A DNA stretch of 64,000 nt from Candidatus Gastranaerophilales bacterium (GTDB lineage: Bacteria > Cyanobacteriota > Vampirovibrionia > Gastranaerophilales > Gastranaerophilaceae), in the NCBI GenBank assembly GCA_017467305.1, contig JAFTSM010000068.1, positions 1-64,000 on the forward strand, written 5' to 3'. Positions 16,351 to 24,511 of the stretch are shown one piece after another; the first letter of the stretch is position 1; each line of letters starts with the position of its first letter. Both the position numbers and the translations under genes were made by a program. The notes beneath the pieces were generated by a model, which did no database searches, had not been told where the DNA came from, and saw nothing but the letters and a program-made list of their open reading frames with translations.

Positions 16351-16966
16351 ATGGTTAAATAAAAAAGAAAATAAAAATCTTATAGTATTCTTCAACGGCT
16401 GGGGGATGGATGAAAAAGTTGTTGAACATCTAAATTTTGCTAATTATGATGTTTTGACTTTTTATGATTATAGAAGTTTAGAAATAGATGATTTTGATTT
16501 TTCAAATTATGAAAATAAAGTGCTAATTGCTTGGTCAATGGGTGTTTATGTTTGTAATTATTTCTATGAACAGTTTAAAAACTTTGATAAATTTGTAGCT
16601 ATTAATGGAACTCAAAAACCAATAGATGAAAATTATGGTATTCCACCTGTGATTTATAATCTTACAGTAGATAATTTTAATGAGTTATCATGTTCAAAAT
16701 TTATGAAAAAGATTTCAACTACTGTTGATTTAAAAGAGTATTCATCAAGAACACTTGAAGCGTTAAAACAAGAACTTATTTCAATACGTGATTTAAAAGT
16801 AGAAAAATTATTTAATTTTGACAAAGCGATTTTATCAACAAAAGATAGAATATTTCCAATTAAAAATATGAAAAACTATTGGAATGAAAAAAGAGTGGAA
16901 ATTATAGAAGTTGAAAAAGCACATTATATATTTGATTCTTATAAAAATTGGAGTGATTTAATATGA
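16340..16966 (+). CDS. bioG: Pimeloyl-ACP methyl ester esterase, BioG type
   Basis: BioG removes the methyl group from pimeloyl-ACP methyl ester, in place of BioH. The 208-residue α/β-hydrolase has the DUF452/BioG marks LIVFFNGWGMDE and nucleophile Ser in IAWSMGVYV, a late Asp in LSTKDRIFP, and His in EKAHYIFD. Its position between bioF and bioC confirms the assignment. It overlaps bioC by four bases. Confidence 0.93.
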   Translation: MQYKWLNKKENKNLIVFFNGWGMDEKVVEHLNFANYDVLTFYDYRSLEIDDFDFSNYENKVLIAWSMGVYVCNYFYEQFKNFDKFVAINGTQKPIDENYGIPPVIYNLTVDNFNELSCSKFMKKISTTVDLKEYSSRTLEALKQELISIRDLKVEKLFNFDKAILSTKDRIFPIKNMKNYWNEKRVEIIEVEKAHYIFDSYKNWSDLI

Positions 16967-17676
16967 TTAATAAATCACTTGTAAAAAAAAGATTTTCAAA
17001 GAGCCTTAAAACCTATGATGATAATGCTTTTGTTCAAAAACAAATGGCTGAAAAATTAGTTGATTTTTTACCCAAAAAAGAGTTTAATTCTATTCTTGAA
17101 ATTGGTTGTGCAACTGGGCTTTTAACAAAAGAACTCAAATCAAAAATTTCATTTTCTGAATTTAGTGCAAATGATATTGTTCCAGAAGCTGAAAGTTATA
17201 TAAAAAAGATTATGCCAACAGCCCAATTTATACTTGGTGATATTGAAGAAATTAATCTTGATAAAAAATATGATTTAATAATTTCAAATGCGTGTTTACA
17301 GTGGTGTAGTAATATTGAAAATACTATTTTAAAACTAAAAAATTCATTAAATGAAGGTGGTATTCTTGTTGTTTCTGTCTTTGGCAAAAACAACTTAAAA
17401 GAATTAAATGAAATTTTTGATTTTCCAGTAAAAACTGTGGATATATCTAAACTTCCTAAAGATACTTTGGTTGTTGAAGAAACTATTAATATGTTTTTTG
17501 ATTCGCCTATTGATGTTTTACGACATATTAAATTGACTGGTGCAAATGCTATAAAGGAAATGAAACTAACAAAATCTATATTAAAAGATTTTGAGAAAAA
17601 ATATTATGAAAAATTTGCACAAAAAAATAGGGTGCAATTAACTTACAACCCTATTTATCTTGTTATATCGTGCTAA
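16963..17676 (+). CDS. bioC: Malonyl-ACP O-methyltransferase
   Basis: BioC methylates malonyl-ACP so that the fatty acid pathway can build the pimeloyl chain. The 237-residue class I methyltransferase has the BioC start VKKRFSKSLKTYDDNAFVQ, the SAM loop ILEIGCATGLLT and the LIISNACLQWC motif. Its last codons hold a terminator hairpin (17625-17656), and its end overlaps the convergent FlhA-like gene by 14 bases. bioA, bioD and bioB are not in the window. Confidence 0.93.
   Translation: MINKSLVKKRFSKSLKTYDDNAFVQKQMAEKLVDFLPKKEFNSILEIGCATGLLTKELKSKISFSEFSANDIVPEAESYIKKIMPTAQFILGDIEEINLDKKYDLIISNACLQWCSNIENTILKLKNSLNEGGILVVSVFGKNNLKELNEIFDFPVKTVDISKLPKDTLVVEETINMFFDSPIDVLRHIKLTGANAIKEMKLTKSILKDFEKKYYEKFAQKNRVQLTYNPIYLVISC
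17625..17656 (-). terminator. Terminator of the FlhA-like gene embedded in the end of bioC
   Basis: AAATAGGGT at 17625-17633 pairs with ACCCTATTT at 17648-17656 around a 14-base loop. On the minus strand the 3' arm is followed by a run of T (17621-17627), so it ends the FlhA-like transcript although it lies inside bioC codons. Confidence 0.75.
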
Positions 17677-19123
17677 TTATTTGAAGAGGATATTCAAATA
17701 ATAATTCTTCTCTTGCAATAACTCTTAAATTAGGCATTAACTGCGACATTATCAAATAAATAATATGTCTTAATTTCATAGGTGCAATCAATATTACTTC
17801 TTTTGCATCTGGAGTAAATTCTGCAACTTTTTCTTTTAAAGTATCAATAACGCCTTCAATTTTATTGCTTTCAATTCTTATAACTTCATCATCCGCTTTA
17901 TTACCCATAAAGGATTTTATAGTTGCATTTGATAAGTCATAAGCATAGATTGTTTTATCTTTTTCATCTATTAAAGAAACGCTGATTTGTCTTGCTAAGG
18001 CAATTCTTATTCTAGATAAAAGCTCTTCCTTACTTGTTTCATCAGCAAAGTCATTAATTTTTTCAAAGATGTAAACAATATCTTTAATAGAAACTTTTTC
18101 TTTAATTAAATTAGCTAGAATATATTTTAACTCTGCAACTGACATATAATCTGGAATAATATTTTCTACTAAATATAAGTTTTGATTTCCAACAATTTCA
18201 ATGTATCTATTGATATCAGAATAATCAAAAATATCATCAATATATTTTGTTACTACATATTCAATTAAGTGAGCAATGTAATCTGTAGTATCTAAACCTT
18301 TAGCCCAGAAGTCTTTTGCTTTTTCTTCATCAATCCAAACAATTTCTGAATCTGTAATAATATCTTTATCTTTAAAAGAATCATTTGGGAGTTTTTCAAT
18401 ATTTAATTCATTAGAATAGAACATTGTATGATTACAATATGCGTGAGAAGTTACAACTGGAATACCTCTAACTTTTATAGCAAATTCATTTTCTTCTAAT
18501 GTATCATCAATTTCAATTTTGATTTTAGGAATGATATAGCCCAAACTTTCAGTTAAATTTTGTCTGATTAATACGATTTGAGATAGCATATTAAATTCAT
18601 TTTCGCTATCTAAAATGTCAATTAATTCTTCTGAAATAGAAAGAGTAAGTTTTTGTTCGCCTAGTTTTTGCTCCATAATTTCCGGAGTAATAACTTTTGA
18701 AAGTTTTTTCTTTAAGTCATCTAATTCTGAAATGAGTTTTGATATTTCATCATTTAACAAAGCTCTTGAATCTTCTGACGTTTCATCAATTAAAGATTTT
18801 ACTTGAGAAATTCTTTGTCTTTTTTCTTTTATTTTCTTTTGAATATCAACACATAATTCATAAGGGTCTAATTCTGGATTTATAATTCTTTCGATACGAG
18901 ATTTAAAATTCAATAAATCAGTATCATCTTGGCTAGAATCTTCTGCATCAACTTCTTTAATAAAAATACAATTATAGAAAACACCTTCATCATTTTCTAT
19001 TTCTTGCATTGAGTATAAATCCCAACCGTCTTTTGACATTTCATTCAAAAGATTTTCTAGTTGTTCATTATCGTTATAAGGTGAAGTTCTAATTGTATAT
19101 ACGTTTTTTGTTGGTTTATACAT
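17663..19123 (-). CDS. Soluble FlhA/FHIPEP C-terminal-domain protein with N-terminal DUF4177-like domain
   Basis: The 486-residue protein has no membrane segment. Residues 1-55 (VYTIRTSPYND...LLNEMSKDGWDLYSM) look like a DUF4177-type small domain. Residues ~60-155 are charged and helical, probably coiled coil. Residues ~158-486 match the cytoplasmic domain of FlhA/InvA export-gate proteins along their full length. Key matches are LIRQNLTESLGYIIPKIKIE, FAIKVRGIPV, SEIVWIDEEKAKDFWAKG, EKVSIKDIVYIFE (FlhA EKVPIRDMRTILE), RIRIALARQI and LIAPMKLRHIIYLI. In FlhA this domain binds chaperones and substrates for flagellar export. Here the eight-helix membrane gate is missing and no other flagellar gene is near. 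Confidence 0.85.
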   Translation of the reverse strand: MYKPTKNVYTIRTSPYNDNEQLENLLNEMSKDGWDLYSMQEIENDEGVFYNCIFIKEVDAEDSSQDDTDLLNFKSRIERIINPELDPYELCVDIQKKIKEKRQRISQVKSLIDETSEDSRALLNDEISKLISELDDLKKKLSKVITPEIMEQKLGEQKLTLSISEELIDILDSENEFNMLSQIVLIRQNLTESLGYIIPKIKIEIDDTLEENEFAIKVRGIPVVTSHAYCNHTMFYSNELNIEKLPNDSFKDKDIITDSEIVWIDEEKAKDFWAKGLDTTDYIAHLIEYVVTKYIDDIFDYSDINRYIEIVGNQNLYLVENIIPDYMSVAELKYILANLIKEKVSIKDIVYIFEKINDFADETSKEELLSRIRIALARQISVSLIDEKDKTIYAYDLSNATIKSFMGNKADDEVIRIESNKIEGVIDTLKEKVAEFTPDAKEVILIAPMKLRHIIYLIMSQLMPNLRVIAREELLFEYPLQIISTI

Positions 19124-19181
19124 ACTTAAATCCTTATTAGTCTATATTCTTATAATACCACTTTTTATGCTTTTTAATAGC

Positions 19182-19724
19182 CTATTTTTGAATAATTCCA
19201 GTTGCACGTTTACCGTTGTAATTATATTTTAAAGTATAGTAGCCTTTGCCAGAGTCTTCTATTTCAGCATAATGTTTTGCTGCATTTCTTTGTTTAAATG
19301 CAATTAAATCTTCTTCTGCCTGTTTGATTTTTCTTACTTTCTTTTTTTCTTGAGCTTTTCTTAATCTACCTATAATTTCTGTTTCTTCATTCAATTCTTC
19401 TTGCGTATACATTTGTTCAACTAACTTTATAACCCTTACGCGAGCTTTTATTCTGTTACTTTGGTAGAGTTCTAAATATTTTAAATCACTTGAAAGTGCA
19501 ACCATATAATAGCCGTGTTGAATTTCGTTACCCCATTCATCATATAAATTACAAGGAAGAGTTAAAGTAGGGTATGGACTAGATTCTGGACCCCAGTTAT
19601 ATCTTGGTTTTTGTTCTTCACTTATACCAGAAGGATATGCTGGATTTGGGAAATGTCTTTTTATTCCGTTAAAATCCGTCATAAAATCGAAATCGTTAGC
19701 TATTAATTCACTATCAAAAATCAT
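19182..19724 (-). CDS. Hypothetical protein, 180 aa
   Basis: I do not recognise a family. An ATG at 19754 would add ten residues, but AAGGG lies eight bases before the ATG at 19724 (MIFDSELI), so that start is chosen. The first half has PRYNWGPESSPYPTLTLPC and a strand-rich DEWGNEIQHGYYMVAL segment. Residues ~115-155 are a charged helix (EIIGRLRKAQEKKKVRKI), and the end is β-rich. It is cytoplasmic and upstream of the FlhA-like gene on the same strand with a 58-base gap, so the two may be co-expressed. The gene is divergent from clpP. Confidence 0.7.
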   Translation of the reverse strand: MIFDSELIANDFDFMTDFNGIKRHFPNPAYPSGISEEQKPRYNWGPESSPYPTLTLPCNLYDEWGNEIQHGYYMVALSSDLKYLELYQSNRIKARVRVIKLVEQMYTQEELNEETEIIGRLRKAQEKKKVRKIKQAEEDLIAFKQRNAAKHYAEIEDSGKGYYTLKYNYNGKRATGIIQK

Positions 19725-19756
19725 TTTTACACCCTTGAGATGATATTTTAACAATG

Positions 19757-19787
19757 TTGTATAAAAATCTCAAATTTGTCATATAAT
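19757..19787 (+). promoter_or_regulatory. Candidate clpP promoter
   Basis: TTGTAT (19757-19762) and a perfect TATAAT (19782-19787) lie upstream of clpP, but the spacer is 19 bases, longer than usual. The -10 box is convincing; the -35 box less so. Confidence 0.4.
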
Positions 19788-19809
19788 ATAATCAGAAACG
19801 AGGTTTTTT

Positions 19810-20400
19810 ATGGATAGAAGAACAGTATTGAGTTATGTACCTACAGTTATAGAAGCTTCATCTAGAGGCGAAAAGTCTTTTGATATTTTCTCAAGATTAT
19901 TAAGAGAAAGAATTATTTTCTTAGGTGAAGAAATTGATGATGAAATGGCAAATTCAATAGTTGCTCAATTACTTGTTTTAGATGCAGAAAATCCAGAAAA
20001 AGATATTATGATGTACATTAATAGTCCTGGTGGTGTTATTACAGCTGGCATGGCTATTTATGACACAATGAAACACATCAGAGCAGATGTTTGTACTATC
20101 TGTTTAGGTGAAGCTGCTTCAATGGGTGCCTTTTTGTTATCTGGTGGTACAAAAGGCAAGAGAATGGCTCTTCCAAGTGCAAGAATTATGATTCACCAAC
20201 CTTTAGGTGGTGCTCAAGGTCAAGCTACTGATATTGAAATTGAAGCAAAAGAAATTTTAAGAATGAAAAAAGAATTGAATACTCTACTAGCTGAACACAC
20301 TGGTCAGACCTTAGAAAAAATTTATGCAGATACTGAACGTGATAACTATATGTCTGCTCAAGAAGCTGTTGAATATGGTTTGATTGATAAAGTTATTTAA
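19810..20400 (+). CDS. clpP: ATP-dependent Clp protease proteolytic subunit
   Basis: ClpP forms the tetradecameric peptidase chamber used by ClpX and ClpA/C. The 196-residue protein has the catalytic Ser in [15 protein letters not shown], His in [18 protein letters not shown] and Asp in TERDNYMS. The head-domain motif YINSPGG is present. GAGG lies about eight bases before the ATG. It is monocistronic, with a terminator at 20431-20460. Confidence 0.97.
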   Translation: MDRRTVLSYVPTVIEASSRGEKSFDIFSRLLRERIIFLGEEIDDEMANSIVAQLLVLDAENPEKDIMMYINSPGGVITAGMAIYDTMKHIRADVCTICLGEAASMGAFLLSGGTKGKRMALPSARIMIHQPLGGAQGQATDIEIEAKEILRMKKELNTLLAEHTGQTLEKIYADTERDNYMSAQEAVEYGLIDKVI

Positions 20401-20430
20401 TTCTATTAAAAAAACTAAATAAGATGTAAG

Positions 20431-20460
20431 ATGATAGCGTTTTTATGCTATCATTTTTTT
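20431..20460 (+). terminator. Intrinsic terminator after clpP
   Basis: ATGATAGC at 20431-20438 pairs with GCTATCAT at 20447-20454, followed by a seven-T run. Confidence 0.9.
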
Positions 20461-20488
20461 ATAGGTAGTATTTTTCTAAGGAGTTAAG

Positions 20489-21451
20489 ATGTCAGCTATG
20501 GCTAAAAAATTTAGAATTGGGGTAGATGTTGGTGGTACTAATGTTAAAGTTGCATTAGTTGATAAAGCTGGAAGCATTGTTTTTACAGATACAGTTCCTA
20601 CAAGGGCTGAAATGGGTTATGAATATACAATATCTAATATGATAAAAGCTATTTCAGATGTAATGAAAGAAGCTAAAGTTACGACAGATGCTATTGAAGG
20701 TATTGGTTTTGGTTTCCCAGGACAAATTGATTGTGATAACGGTATTGTAAGACTTGCTCCAAACATTCCTGGTTGGGTAAATATTCCAATTGCAGACATT
20801 GTTTCAAAAGAATTTGGTGTTCCAGTTAAAGTTGATAACGATGTTAGATGTGCAGCGTTAGCAGAATTAAATTTTGGTGCTGGTAAAGGTGCTCAAAATT
20901 TAATTTGTATTACAGTTGGTACTGGTATTGGTTCTGGCTTAATTGTTAACGGTAAATTAGTACGTGGTGCAAGTAATGCAGCTGGTGAATTAGGTCATAT
21001 TAAATTACAAATGGATAATGGTCCTCTTTGTGGTTGTGGTGACCACGGTTGTCTAGAAGCTTTTGCTTCTGGTCCTGCTATTGTTGCTATGGCAGAAGAA
21101 TATATTAAAGGTGGCAAATCTACAAAATATAGAGAATTAGCGAAAAATGAAATAACACCTTATTATGTTTGTGAAGCTGCAAAACAAGGTGACGTAGTTG
21201 CTAAGAAAATATTTGAAATCATTGGTACATATATTGGTATCGGTTTATCGAGTGTTGTTAACTTGTTAAATCCAGAAAAAATTGTTATCGGTGGTGGTGT
21301 CGCAGATGCTGGTGACTTCTTATTTAACCCAATTAAAGAAGCATTAGCTAAACGTGCTATGCCAATTCAAGGTGCTGCTGTTCAAGTAGTTCACGCGGAA
21401 TTAGGTAATACAGCAGGTGTTATTGGTGCAAGCTTATTACTTGAAAACTAA
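20489..21451 (+). CDS. ROK-family sugar kinase, probable glucokinase
   Basis: ROK kinases phosphorylate glucose or related hexoses with ATP. The 320-residue protein has the phosphate loop GVDVGGTNVKVALVD, the ITVGTGIGSGLIVNG motif and the ROK zinc signature CGCGDHGCLEAF (residues ~178-189), with GELGHIKL (catalytic His). AAGGAG lies five bases before the ATG. It is followed ten bases later by holA. Glucokinase is the commonest role, but N-acetylmannosamine or fructose specificity cannot be excluded. Confidence 0.9.
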   Translation: MSAMAKKFRIGVDVGGTNVKVALVDKAGSIVFTDTVPTRAEMGYEYTISNMIKAISDVMKEAKVTTDAIEGIGFGFPGQIDCDNGIVRLAPNIPGWVNIPIADIVSKEFGVPVKVDNDVRCAALAELNFGAGKGAQNLICITVGTGIGSGLIVNGKLVRGASNAAGELGHIKLQMDNGPLCGCGDHGCLEAFASGPAIVAMAEEYIKGGKSTKYRELAKNEITPYYVCEAAKQGDVVAKKIFEIIGTYIGIGLSSVVNLLNPEKIVIGGGVADAGDFLFNPIKEALAKRAMPIQGAAVQVVHAELGNTAGVIGASLLLEN

Positions 21452-21460
21452 TTAAAAATT

Positions 21461-22432
21461 ATGGCAGTATTTTTATTTTACGGACAAGAAGATTTTTTAA
21501 TGGATAAAGAAATCAAGAAGCTCAAAGGTGAGCTTCTTGACTCTTCTTTTATATCAATGGCATATAAAATGTATGATAATCCACCATTTCAAACTCTTTT
21601 AGAGTGTGTACAATCAGCACCTTTAATGTTCGGAAATACTCTTACTCTAATTTATTACGATAAGTATTTAATGGGGAATAAAGCTAGTCTTGATGATAAG
21701 CAAATTGAGGCTTTAGATTATGCTTTTACAAATATGAGTCCAAGCGTAAATATTATTTTTGTATGTAGAATATCTCGTGATGAATACAAAAAGCCAGATA
21801 GTAGAAAAAAATTGTATAAAGTGCTTTCTAAACATTCTCAAGTTAGAGAATTTGCACAATATAAAGGGTATGATAAAACTTTTCCCCCTGTAATAGTAAA
21901 TCTTGCAAAAGAAAAAGGTTTAACTATAAGTTCAAAAACAGTAGAGTTTTTAATTGCTCAGTTAGGTTCTAATTTAACTTTAATAGATTCTGAATTAGAA
22001 AAATTAAAAACAGCAATACATCCTAAAACTACCATTGATGAGGCTTCAATTGAAAAGTATTGTACATCTACTGATGATATTTTTGCCCTTGCTGATTGTA
22101 TATTGAAACAAGACAAAAATGAAATTATAAGACAATATAAGTTGCTTACAGAGAAAAAACATCCTTTGCAAATTTTTGCAATTTTACAAACAAATATAAG
22201 AGAATTGTTTTCTATTAAGTTATATAGTGAGCAAATGGGAACTTCTGCGATTGCTTCTAAATTAAAAATGAATGAATTTAGAGTTGGAATAATTCTTAAA
22301 AAACTTTCAAATGTTAGTCTTCAAAGGCTTATTGAAATCAAAGAAAGATTGACTGAAGCTGAATTTAAGGTTAAATCGTCTTCTCAATCAGAAATTAGTG
22401 AAACAGTGTTAGAGATGGTGTTGTTGAGTTAA
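21461..22432 (+). CDS. holA: DNA polymerase III subunit delta
   Basis: HolA opens the sliding clamp as part of the clamp loader. The 323-residue product has the family pattern: YGQEDFLMDKEI at the start (GxDxFL-like), LTLIYYDKY, the RISRDEYKKPDSRKKLYKVL region, and QLGSNLTLIDSELEKL near residue 167, followed by three C-terminal helices with KMNEFRVGIILKKL. It abuts holB with no gap, so both loader subunits are made together. Confidence 0.9.
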   Translation: MAVFLFYGQEDFLMDKEIKKLKGELLDSSFISMAYKMYDNPPFQTLLECVQSAPLMFGNTLTLIYYDKYLMGNKASLDDKQIEALDYAFTNMSPSVNIIFVCRISRDEYKKPDSRKKLYKVLSKHSQVREFAQYKGYDKTFPPVIVNLAKEKGLTISSKTVEFLIAQLGSNLTLIDSELEKLKTAIHPKTTIDEASIEKYCTSTDDIFALADCILKQDKNEIIRQYKLLTEKKHPLQIFAILQTNIRELFSIKLYSEQMGTSAIASKLKMNEFRVGIILKKLSNVSLQRLIEIKERLTEAEFKVKSSSQSEISETVLEMVLLS

Positions 22433-23380
22433 ATGAACAAAGTTTTAGATAAAAAATATTCATATTTAAGTAATTTTTTTGAAGCTGCTATTTCTCAAAA
22501 TAGACTATTTCACTCTATTATTTTGTACGGAAGTAATAATTTTATTCAATATGCAATGGCATTAGAATTAGCCCGTAAACTTAATTGTTTAGAAGATGGC
22601 AATCCAGATTGCAATTGTCAAAATTGCCGTTGGATAAGAGAAAATAAACATCCAGCAGTTATGACTATTTCTAAAATTGATAATAAAAATGATGATAGTA
22701 AAACAGTAATTTCTAAACAGCAAGTAGATGAAGTTTTGGATAAGATATTTTCTTCTTCTGAATATCATCGTGTATTTATATTCTGTGATGCAGAAATAAA
22801 AGAATTATCACAGACTGAAACTCAAGAAAAAGATGAATTTTTAAATACAGGATTTGCTTCGCCACAAGAGGGTAAGGACTCTAAATTTTGGTATCCTACT
22901 GGAATAAATGGAACATGTTTTCAACCAGTTGTTGCAAATGCACTATTAAAATCAATAGAAGAGCCACCAAGTAACACAACATTTATCTTTTTAACAAAGG
23001 ATAGAGATGATTTAATCCAAACAATTGTGTCACGTTCACAAGCGTTTTATATGGCAGATGCAAAGTTTACTGAATATAATACAACATTTTTTGAACAATA
23101 TTTTAGTAATTACCCTAATTTTGATAAAGGTACAGTACTAGATTTTGTTCAGACATTACTCAAATATCAATCAGAAAATGATTTAGAACCTACTTATGTT
23201 ATTGATTGTATTCAATATTATTTGTTTGAGTTATTAAAATCAAATTCTGACAATAAATTCTTGGTAGGAAAAATATATAGAGATATAGAAAAAACAGAAA
23301 AATCTAAAAAAATGTTAAATTCTTACATAAAAGAAAACACTGTATATGAAGATTTGGCATTATACTTTACAAAAATTTAA
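22433..23380 (+). CDS. holB: DNA polymerase III subunit delta' (clamp loader)
   Basis: The 315-residue protein resembles DnaX/HolB. It has FHSIILYGSNN at the position of the P-loop but without the Lys-Thr, so it should not bind ATP, as is usual for delta'. A zinc-type CNCQNC cluster follows (~residues 61-66). The sensor stretch ANALLKSIEEPPSNTTFIF is clear. Between the helix after FIFCDAEI and the ALLKSIEEPP motif there is an extra ~45-residue polar insert. It lies directly after holA. Confidence 0.88.
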   Translation: MNKVLDKKYSYLSNFFEAAISQNRLFHSIILYGSNNFIQYAMALELARKLNCLEDGNPDCNCQNCRWIRENKHPAVMTISKIDNKNDDSKTVISKQQVDEVLDKIFSSSEYHRVFIFCDAEIKELSQTETQEKDEFLNTGFASPQEGKDSKFWYPTGINGTCFQPVVANALLKSIEEPPSNTTFIFLTKDRDDLIQTIVSRSQAFYMADAKFTEYNTTFFEQYFSNYPNFDKGTVLDFVQTLLKYQSENDLEPTYVIDCIQYYLFELLKSNSDNKFLVGKIYRDIEKTEKSKKMLNSYIKENTVYEDLALYFTKI

Positions 23381-23460
23381 ATAAAAAGAAATTTTTGCAT
23401 TTGAAATGTTTTTATATTTATATAGGAAAAACAATAAAACAATATATTAAGGGAAAACAC

Positions 23461-23652
23461 ATGGGGCAAATCTCAGTTGCTAATTTAAGATTGCTAGCAG
23501 AGAGGAATGTAGCAAATCACAACCAAGCTAAAAATTTAGCTGGGTTAAAAAAATTTACAGAAGGTGAAAACCTAAATATTTTTGATAAGCAACAAGAATT
23601 ACAAAATAGTTTAGAAAAGTTGGCTCAAGCTGCTAAAACTATTCAAACATAA
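23461..23652 (+). CDS. Hypothetical small protein, 63 aa
   Basis: The ATG at 23461 is preceded by AAGGG at an ideal distance, so it is preferred over an upstream TTG at 23395. The product is helical and polar (LRLLAERNVANHNQAKN, then a QQELQNSLEKLAQAA helix), with no membrane segment. I do not recognise a family. It sits between holB and the nitrilase gene. Confidence 0.6.
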   Translation: MGQISVANLRLLAERNVANHNQAKNLAGLKKFTEGENLNIFDKQQELQNSLEKLAQAAKTIQT

Positions 23653-23666
23653 GGTTGTTTATTAGT

Positions 23667-23695
23667 TTGATAACATACTCATTTTGTAATACAAT
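23667..23695 (+). promoter_or_regulatory. Promoter of the nitrilase gene, leaderless geometry
   Basis: TTGATA (23667-23672) and TACAAT (23690-23695) are separated by exactly 17 bases. The -10 box ends six bases before the ATG at 23702, so the transcript should start at or within a base of the A of the start codon. Confidence 0.7.
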
Positions 23696-23701
23696 TTGAT
23701 T

Positions 23702-24511
23702 ATGGATATCAAAATACTTGTGGTGCAATTAGAAGCTGTTAAAGGCGATATTGACAAAAATATTTCTAAAATAAAAAGCTTACTTTCTGAAAGTAAGTTT
23801 TTGTGTGCTGATTTAATTGTTCTACCGGAATTGTGGACTATAGGTTGGGATTGCTCTAGCTTTAATAGTTCTTGCGAAGAACTTTTTTCTTCAAAAGCGT
23901 ATAATTTTTTAAAAGAATTAGCGTTAAAATATAACTCCAATATAATTGGTGGTAGTGCTGTTCTACGTAAAGACGGTGAAAAAGATAGAAATACTTGTCT
24001 CGTTTTTAATCGCAGTGGTAATTTAATTTCAACTTATGATAAATTCCATTTATTCTCACATAGAGGGCAATCAGAAGGTAGCTTTTTAGAAGAAGGTGAA
24101 ACTCCAGTTGTAGTTAAAATGGATATTGGGAATATTGGTCTTTCAATTTGCTATGATATTCGTTTCCCAGAAATGTTCAGACTATATGCCTTTAATGATG
24201 CTGATTTAATTGTTAATATGGCTGCTTGGCCTAAAGCTTTTACTGATGAATATGTAACTTTAGTAAAGGCAAGGGCTATAGAAAATCAAATTTATTTAGT
24301 TTCCTCTTGTTTGACTGGCAAAATTAATGAAACATTCGATTTTTCTGGTAATTTTTTTATTGTGGATTATAGGGGAAAAGTTGTTGCTAGTTTAGGTGAA
24401 GAAGAAAAAGTTTTATATGCTTCAATTGATATTGAAGAAATGAAGCAGTATAGAAAACAATTACCAATTTTAAAAGATACAAAATTAAAATATCAAATAA
24501 TGGAGAAATAA
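23702..24511 (+). CDS. Nitrilase-superfamily amidase (Nit2 / omega-amidase-like)
   Basis: A carbon-nitrogen hydrolase with the complete Glu-Lys-Cys triad: Glu in VLPELWTIGW, Lys in YDKFHLFSHRG and Cys in SICYDIRFPEMFR. The family hydrolyses amides such as α-ketoglutaramate or deaminated glutathione; which one is unclear. The ATG at 23702 has no ribosome binding site but sits at the predicted transcription start. The stop shares one base with the dacB start (TAATG), so dacB is translationally coupled. Confidence 0.88.
   Translation: MDIKILVVQLEAVKGDIDKNISKIKSLLSESKFLCADLIVLPELWTIGWDCSSFNSSCEELFSSKAYNFLKELALKYNSNIIGGSAVLRKDGEKDRNTCLVFNRSGNLISTYDKFHLFSHRGQSEGSFLEEGETPVVVKMDIGNIGLSICYDIRFPEMFRLYAFNDADLIVNMAAWPKAFTDEYVTLVKARAIENQIYLVSSCLTGKINETFDFSGNFFIVDYRGKVVASLGEEEKVLYASIDIEEMKQYRKQLPILKDTKLKYQIMEK

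Noticed and set aside
17663..19754. A full type III secretion or flagellar gene cluster
   Set aside because: Only the soluble FlhA-like domain is present; no FliPQR, FlhB, ATPase or ring proteins lie nearby.
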